Assembly (NCBI GenBank): GCA_041161475.1
Contig: JBEAUL010000096.1
Location: forward strand, 1 to 27,974
Reading direction: 5' to 3'
From: JBEAUL01 sp041161475
GTDB taxonomy: Bacteria > Pseudomonadota > Gammaproteobacteria > UBA6186 > Azoamicaceae
Length of the DNA stretch: 27,974 nt
Shown here: positions 24,287 through 27,974 of the stretch, one piece after another
Layout of the letters: each line of letters begins with the position of its first letter
Position numbering within the stretch: the first letter of the stretch is position 1
Program-made: the position numbers and the translations under genes
The notes under the pieces: generated by a model
Seen by the model: only the letters and a program-made list of their open reading frames with translations
What the model was told of the DNA's origin: nothing
Databases searched by the model: none

Positions 24287-25027
24287 TTAATAAGAAAAAC
24301 GTAATATTGCAGCAGACACTTCATCTTGATGACGCGCCGCCTCTATACACTTCATATTGACATCCTGGTGTCGAGATAAACGCAATAACTCCATCAATTC
24401 CATCACCGCATTCACATTACTGCCTTCTAAAGACCCAATCTGCAAGGGTGCCATAGACGCTCTGTCTATTGGTGGTAACAGGGTATTTTCTCTTAAAGCA
24501 AATACCCCTTCGCTATTTTTTTCTAAAGCCCCAGCGGGTGGCTTGATAAGCGCTAAGTAACCCAAAGACAGGCTTGTTTCAGCAGAAGCACCCATTGGAA
24601 CAATATTAATTTCTCCCTCTGCACTAAACCGTATCTTTTGTGCTTGCCCCACATAAATAGGATTTTCCTGTGTGTCTAATACCCTGTTGCCTGCTCCATT
24701 AGACAAATACCCTGCTGTATCAATCTGAAAATCGGCTCTTCTGGTATAATAAACGCTTGCCTCTCCATTGTTCTGTGTTGTACGACCTTGTACAGCCAGC
24801 CAATAGCCCTCAGGTAAAACAACGTCTAAAGCACGGCCCGTAAATCGAATGCTCCCCATAGATAAATCCGTCCCCACGACTTCGTTTTGTATAAACTGTG
24901 GCTGACTATTCGCATAATCTGCTTTAAACGCAGGGGTATCAATATTGGCTAAATTATTGACGTTAATTTGCTGTATACGCGCTGTTTGCATCGCCGCGTG
25001 CATACCCAAAAAGGCTACTCTATCCAC
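24287..25027 (-). CDS. flgF: Flagellar proximal rod protein FlgF
   Basis: 246 residues, starting with GTG 25027 after GTAGGAG. N-terminal INVNNLANIDTPAFKADYAN and C-terminal EGSNVNAVMELMELLRLSRHQDVNMKCIEAA match the rod/hook family. Position next to flgG and length favour FlgF rather than hook FlgE, which is usually about 400 residues. It begins 25 bases after the flgC stop, leaving no room for flgD and flgE, which usually sit here. Confidence 0.92.
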   Translation of the reverse strand: MDRVAFLGMHAAMQTARIQQINVNNLANIDTPAFKADYANSQPQFIQNEVVGTDLSMGSIRFTGRALDVVLPEGYWLAVQGRTTQNNGEASVYYTRRADFQIDTAGYLSNGAGNRVLDTQENPIYVGQAQKIRFSAEGEINIVPMGASAETSLSLGYLALIKPPAGALEKNSEGVFALRENTLLPPIDRASMAPLQIGSLEGSNVNAVMELMELLRLSRHQDVNMKCIEAARHQDEVSAAILRFSY

Positions 25028-25052
25028 AAGATTCTCCTACGGTTTTTAAGCC

Positions 25053-25463
25053 CTAATGCCCCAACTGCAACATACGCTCAATCATCTTTTTTCCTGATTC
25101 TATTAAATAAGCATTCACTTCTAAGGCACGACTTGCGCTCATGCTCTCTGTTAATTCCTCAATAATATTCACGGGAGTGCGATAAATATAACCATCCTTA
25201 TCTGCCAAGGGATGCTGTGGTTGAAACTCTGGGATAGGGGCTTGATTTGCGCGCACAATATCCGTGACTTGAACCCCATTGCAGACGCCGTTTTCATCAT
25301 ACCGTGCTTCAAACAAGGTTTTTAGGGCTTGAAAACTGCTCGACTTTGTACTGCTCACCTGATTGGCATTTGCAATATTGCTCGCAATGGTATTTAAACG
25401 GAGTGCCTGAGCACGCATCGCCGAACCCGAAATATCGAATAACCGCATTAAACCATCCGACAT
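25053..25463 (-). CDS. flgC: Flagellar proximal rod protein FlgC
   Basis: 136 residues, normal length. N-terminal FDISGSAMRAQALRLNTIASNIANANQ, and the C-terminal PVNIIEELTESMSASRALEVNAYLIESGKKM, are typical of FlgC. It starts 3 bases after the flgB stop, so the two are translated together. It forms part of the inner rod on the MS-ring/FliE base. Confidence 0.96.
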   Translation of the reverse strand: MSDGLMRLFDISGSAMRAQALRLNTIASNIANANQVSSTKSSSFQALKTLFEARYDENGVCNGVQVTDIVRANQAPIPEFQPQHPLADKDGYIYRTPVNIIEELTESMSASRALEVNAYLIESGKKMIERMLQLGH

Positions 25464-25466
25464 ATC

Positions 25467-25868
25467 TTATCTCCCTCCCGACAATACCGTATTAAGCGCT
25501 TGCAACCGATGGTTCATAAAAGTAATATTGGCTAGATAACGTAAGGTGTTTTCTGCATAGGCTGCATACTCGACATGACTGTCTACCGTGTTTCCACCCA
25601 CGTGGGGCTGGGATGAAACACGCGTTTCTAGCAATGCGTGCATTGAATCGTTGCACCCCATACCGCCTACATGTTGGGGGTGTGTTGTCATAAGAGAGGG
25701 TGCTAACAAGCCATCTTGGGCTTGCGCGAGTGCCAATTTAAAATTGATGTCTTTTGGCTGATAATCTGGAGTAGAAGTATTCGCTAAGTTATGTGCCAGT
25801 ATCTGCGCCCGTTGCACATGTACCGTTAAGGCTTGCTCATGTATCCCAAATATATTATTTCCTAACAT
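25467..25868 (-). CDS. flgB: Flagellar proximal rod protein FlgB
   Basis: 133 residues. The rod motif AQILAHNLANTSTPDYQPKDINF (about 21-43) and the C-terminal YAAYAENTLRYLANITFMNHRLQALNTVL fit FlgB. The middle contains the loop VGGNTVDSHVEYAAYAENT, typical of the family. AGGGAGG lies 7 bases before the ATG. It follows the cheR-like gene by 32 bases with no promoter seen, so they are probably one operon. Confidence 0.95.
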   Translation of the reverse strand: MLGNNIFGIHEQALTVHVQRAQILAHNLANTSTPDYQPKDINFKLALAQAQDGLLAPSLMTTHPQHVGGMGCNDSMHALLETRVSSQPHVGGNTVDSHVEYAAYAENTLRYLANITFMNHRLQALNTVLSGGR

Positions 25869-25900
25869 TAACCGGCCTCCCTACACCCTTATTTTTATGG

Positions 25901-26710
25901 CTATGTGGGTAATTTTTGATACAAAAACCCTTTTTCTAATTCAATTCTGCGTATATCACTTAACTGTTTTGTATTCAGCTCCGTATTCCCTAAAAACAAA
26001 TATCCACCGGGTTTTAATCGATCGGAAAGCCTACAGGCCACCGCATAACGTAAGTTTTTAGAAAAATAGGGCAAAATTTGGGTACAAAAAATCACATCAA
26101 AATCTCCCAAGGGATGTAAATTTTTTAAAATATCTTGTTCAATAAAGGTAACACGCTCTTTTTCTGGTGTTTTGACGGTATATACTGCTGACTGAAAGCC
26201 CGTCACTTGTTTAAAAAACTTTCTTTTTCTTAACCAAGAAACATTTTTTTCGAATACCTCTTTTGAGTATAAGGCTTTTTTAGCAAAGGCCAATGCCCGA
26301 ATAGACATGTCCGATCCAATAATTTCTATCGTAGGTAAGGCATTTAAGGCAAACGCTCCAAGCACTTCTGAAAAACAACAGCTGATACTATAAGGCTCGT
26401 AACCTAAACCCGAACCCACGGACCAAACCCTAATAGCCTTTTGCTGACGTATAAACCATTGCTTTAAAAAATCGAGCATTTCTGTTTGTTCAAACCAGGT
26501 TGCTTCAGGAAAAATCACGGAATGCATCACTTTGTATGGATTGTCTGTCGCCAAACTCGATTCTGATTGAATCAGATTCCCCAGTTTGTTCTCAATGGTT
26601 TGTATAGCAGGCTTGTCTAACACCACACTATAACTGTGAAAAAAATCTTGCATTAAGGATTGGATATTTCGACCCATTCCAAATAATTCTTCTGAATAGC
26701 CTAATGCCAT
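25901..26710 (-). CDS. cheR: Divergent CheR-type protein-glutamate methyltransferase
   Basis: 269 residues with the CheR two-domain layout. The N-terminal helical part ends in PEATWFEQTE (68-77), where active CheR has NETxFFR. The SAM-binding motif VWSVGSGLGYEPYSIS (95-110) stands where WSAGCSxGEEPYS is usual. D134 in IIGSDMSI and DVIFCTQILPYF (205-216, usually DVIFCRNVLIYF) follow. The canonical arginine of FFR and the RN pair are therefore replaced. CheR methylates chemoreceptors, but this copy may be weak, inactive or repurposed. It is first in the rod operon, behind a sigma-54-like promoter. A cheR near flgB is also seen in Vibrio and Pseudomonas. Family sure; activity doubtful. Confidence 0.8.
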   Translation of the reverse strand: MALGYSEELFGMGRNIQSLMQDFFHSYSVVLDKPAIQTIENKLGNLIQSESSLATDNPYKVMHSVIFPEATWFEQTEMLDFLKQWFIRQQKAIRVWSVGSGLGYEPYSISCCFSEVLGAFALNALPTIEIIGSDMSIRALAFAKKALYSKEVFEKNVSWLRKRKFFKQVTGFQSAVYTVKTPEKERVTFIEQDILKNLHPLGDFDVIFCTQILPYFSKNLRYAVACRLSDRLKPGGYLFLGNTELNTKQLSDIRRIELEKGFLYQKLPT

Positions 26711-26750
26711 GACTGTATACCTTTGTTGCTTAACATTACACGATTAATAC

Positions 26751-26765
26751 GCAAAAATCGGGCCC
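26751..26765 (-). promoter_or_regulatory. Sigma-54-like promoter of the cheR-flgB operon
   Basis: On the minus strand GGGCCC-GATTT-TTGC has the GG-N10-GC spacing of -24/-12 promoters and a perfect TTGC. Transcription would start near 26739, about 30 bases before the cheR ATG (26710), which has AAAGG upstream. Class II flagellar operons in related bacteria are RpoN/FleQ controlled. Confidence 0.6.
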
Positions 26766-26782
26766 ATTTATAAATAAGCACT

Positions 26783-26798
26783 TTGGCATTAAAATTGC
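26783..26798 (+). promoter_or_regulatory. Sigma-54-like promoter of flgA
   Basis: TTGGCAT-TAAAA-TTGC matches the TTGGCAC-N5-TTGC consensus with one mismatch and exact -24/-12 spacing. Transcription would start near 26810, giving a leader of about 26 bases before ATG 26836. It faces away from the similar promoter at 26751-26765, so enhancer sites may be shared between them. Confidence 0.7.
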
Positions 26799-26835
26799 TT
26801 ATTTTATACACGTAAACCGTTCAAGGATGACTGAG

Positions 26836-27594
26836 ATGCGTTTTGTTGTGAATAAAAAAAATCTTTTATTATTACTGCCACTCTCTGCAACCGTGGTGTG
26901 TGCAGAAGTATTTTCGCCAGAATTACTGGTAGACAATAGGTCATCCGGTACGATTCAACATTATTCGGCCCAATCGTTATTACCAGCAATTACCCAATTG
27001 CTTGTATCAAACCCTTTTTTAGAAAAATATGCGTCCTATGTCAGCGTAAAATTGTCTCCGACACATCCTGTAAACACCCAAATGGCTTGTTTACACAGCC
27101 CCCACTTATCGCTATTGAACAGCACAGGTATAAAATCACGTTTAACAATACAAGCGGAATGCGACTATCCAAACCCTTGGAAACAGCGCATCCCAATCCA
27201 ACTCTCTATTTATTATCCTGTTGTGACCGCGCAAGAACCGCTACAACGAGGAAAACCGATCACGGAATCCCAGCTTAGCATTAAGCCTACGGATATTTTA
27301 AGCTTACGTGACGGCTTTTTTGACAATACTACGCCAGTGCTGGGACAAATACCCAAACAATCGATTGCACCAGGTCACCCTCTTTCCCAAAATAATATCG
27401 AAGCCCCTAAACTTGTTAAACGAGGCAATTTTGTGTCGATTGTTACCCATCGGCCAGGGTTTGCCATAGAAGCCCAGGGTAAGGCTTTAGGTGATGGCGC
27501 ATTAGGTGCTAAAATAAAGGTAGAGAATATGGAGTCTAAGCGTATTATAGAAGGGATTGTGACTGGCCCAGAAAAAATAGAGCTATTTTTATAA
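26836..27594 (+). CDS. flgA: Flagellar P-ring assembly chaperone FlgA
   Basis: 252 residues from ATG 26836, preceded by AAGGA 8 bases upstream; an ATG three codons earlier sits too close to that site. A signal peptide (about 1-23, ending VVCA) directs it to the periplasm. The C-terminal half is a SAF-type domain: REPLxRGxPI-like VTAQEPLQRGKPITESQLSI, then LGQIPKQSIAPGHPLSQNNIEAPKLVKRGNFVSIV and GKALGDGALGAKIKVENMES. It assists FlgI ring formation. It is divergent from the rod operon and followed by a small gene in the usual flgM position. Confidence 0.93.
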   Translation: MRFVVNKKNLLLLLPLSATVVCAEVFSPELLVDNRSSGTIQHYSAQSLLPAITQLLVSNPFLEKYASYVSVKLSPTHPVNTQMACLHSPHLSLLNSTGIKSRLTIQAECDYPNPWKQRIPIQLSIYYPVVTAQEPLQRGKPITESQLSIKPTDILSLRDGFFDNTTPVLGQIPKQSIAPGHPLSQNNIEAPKLVKRGNFVSIVTHRPGFAIEAQGKALGDGALGAKIKVENMESKRIIEGIVTGPEKIELFL

Positions 27595-27622
27595 AGCATG
27601 CATCTCGATACAGGAGTAATAT

Positions 27623-27835
27623 ATGTCTACGGAAGACGCTACCATAGAACTGAATGAACTGAATACAGTAAATGAGTCGCAGTACCTAAATTTAAAGAAT
27701 AAAAAAATCAATTTGCTGAAAGAACAAGTTCAAACAGGGAAACTACCTATCATGAATAAAACTAATCCAGGTTTTGAAGATAGCTGTAATCGAATTTCGT
27801 GTCAAATAATTAAAAAAAATAATACAAAAATTTAA
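27623..27835 (+). CDS. Small protein in the flgM position, possible divergent FlgM anti-sigma factor
   Basis: 70 residues; AGGAG lies 6 bases before the ATG. The stretch NKKINLLKEQVQTGKLPI resembles the C-terminal core of FlgM (pattern V..LK..I..G.L), and the later NRISCQII could match FlgM's final helix after an insertion of about 10 residues. The location directly after flgA is where flgM usually lies. Against this, the protein is shorter than most FlgM and ends in a lysine/asparagine-rich tail. The DNA is visibly AT-richer than flgA. If it is FlgM it would hold FliA (sigma-28) inactive. Identification is tentative. Confidence 0.5.
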   Translation: MSTEDATIELNELNTVNESQYLNLKNKKINLLKEQVQTGKLPIMNKTNPGFEDSCNRISCQIIKKNNTKI

Positions 27836-27863
27836 ATTTAATTCTAAAAACCAGGAGTCTAAA

Positions 27864-27974
27864 ATGAGCATAAATAACCTTGAAGATAAAGAGATTCAAG
27901 AAAAAATTTATGAAATACAAGAAAAAATAAAAAATAAAATAATTTCAGCAGGGAAGCGTGGATTTGATGGAGAA
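27864..27974 (+). CDS. Start of a small gene, cut by the window end, unknown
   Basis: An open frame from ATG 27864, with AGGAG 7 bases upstream, runs 37 codons to the window edge: MSINNLEDKEIQEKIYEIQ, then a lysine-rich stretch and a final GFDGE. It is too short for the size filter of ordinary ORF lists. The first 28 residues look like a charged helix or coiled coil. The flgN chaperone gene commonly follows flgM and is helical, but nothing here is specific to it. It shares the very AT-rich character of its neighbour. Confidence 0.5.
   Translation, partial: MSINNLEDKEIQEKIYEIQEKIKNKIISAGKRGFDGE

Noticed and set aside
1..27974. CRISPR array or long tandem repeats
   Set aside because: No regularly spaced repeats were seen; the only repeated motifs are the paired IS-end hairpins.

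Overview
The window comes from a gammaproteobacterium, most likely a member of the Legionellales (the Legionella/Coxiella relatives). The evidence is a complete 14-subunit NADH dehydrogenase operon with separate nuoC and nuoD, a secG / tRNA-Leu(GAG) pair, sigma-54-type flagellar promoters, moderately AT-rich DNA, and a large degenerate ankyrin-like protein with an acidic 'E-block' C-terminus like those of Dot/Icm effectors. The lineage is an inference; no ribosomal RNA or other decisive marker is present.

Layout. Bases 145-14596 (minus strand) hold nuoA to nuoN in canonical order, tightly packed with many ATGA or TAATG overlaps. The one gap, between nuoI and nuoJ, contains a 20-codon ORF with a strong ribosome binding site that overlaps the nuoJ start. 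Bases 14597-14790 are the nuo leader with a candidate promoter. Bases 14791-16790 are an apparently intact IS605-type element: divergent tnpA and tnpB, a subterminal hairpin at each end, and a probable omega-RNA region. Bases 16755-18218 are a broken gene, split by an in-frame TAA and with its last codons replaced by the IS left end. Bases 18352-20535 encode a 727-residue candidate effector. Bases 20662-21110 hold tRNA-Leu and secG.

Bases 21354-26710 (minus strand) are a flagellar rod/ring operon, cheR-like - flgB - flgC - flgF - flgG - flgH - flgI - flgJ. It lacks flgD and flgE between flgC and flgF, and its FlgJ has only the rod-binding domain. Divergently, bases 26836-27974 hold flgA, a small FlgM-like gene and the start of another small gene. 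Sigma-54-like promoters face both ways from the 26711-26835 spacer.

How the parts fit. The nuo genes encode the proton-pumping complex I. FlgB, FlgC, FlgF and FlgG form the rod; FlgH and FlgI form the L and P rings; FlgA chaperones FlgI; FlgJ helps rod assembly. The 14.8-20.5 kb segment separates tRNA-Leu from nuoA, which I recall being adjacent in Legionella and Coxiella. It looks like an accessory insertion carrying effector-like genes, one decaying, plus a transposon. The most interesting points are the missing hook genes, the micro-ORF inside nuo, the readable TnpB guide / empty-site reconstruction, and the two unfamiliar island genes.
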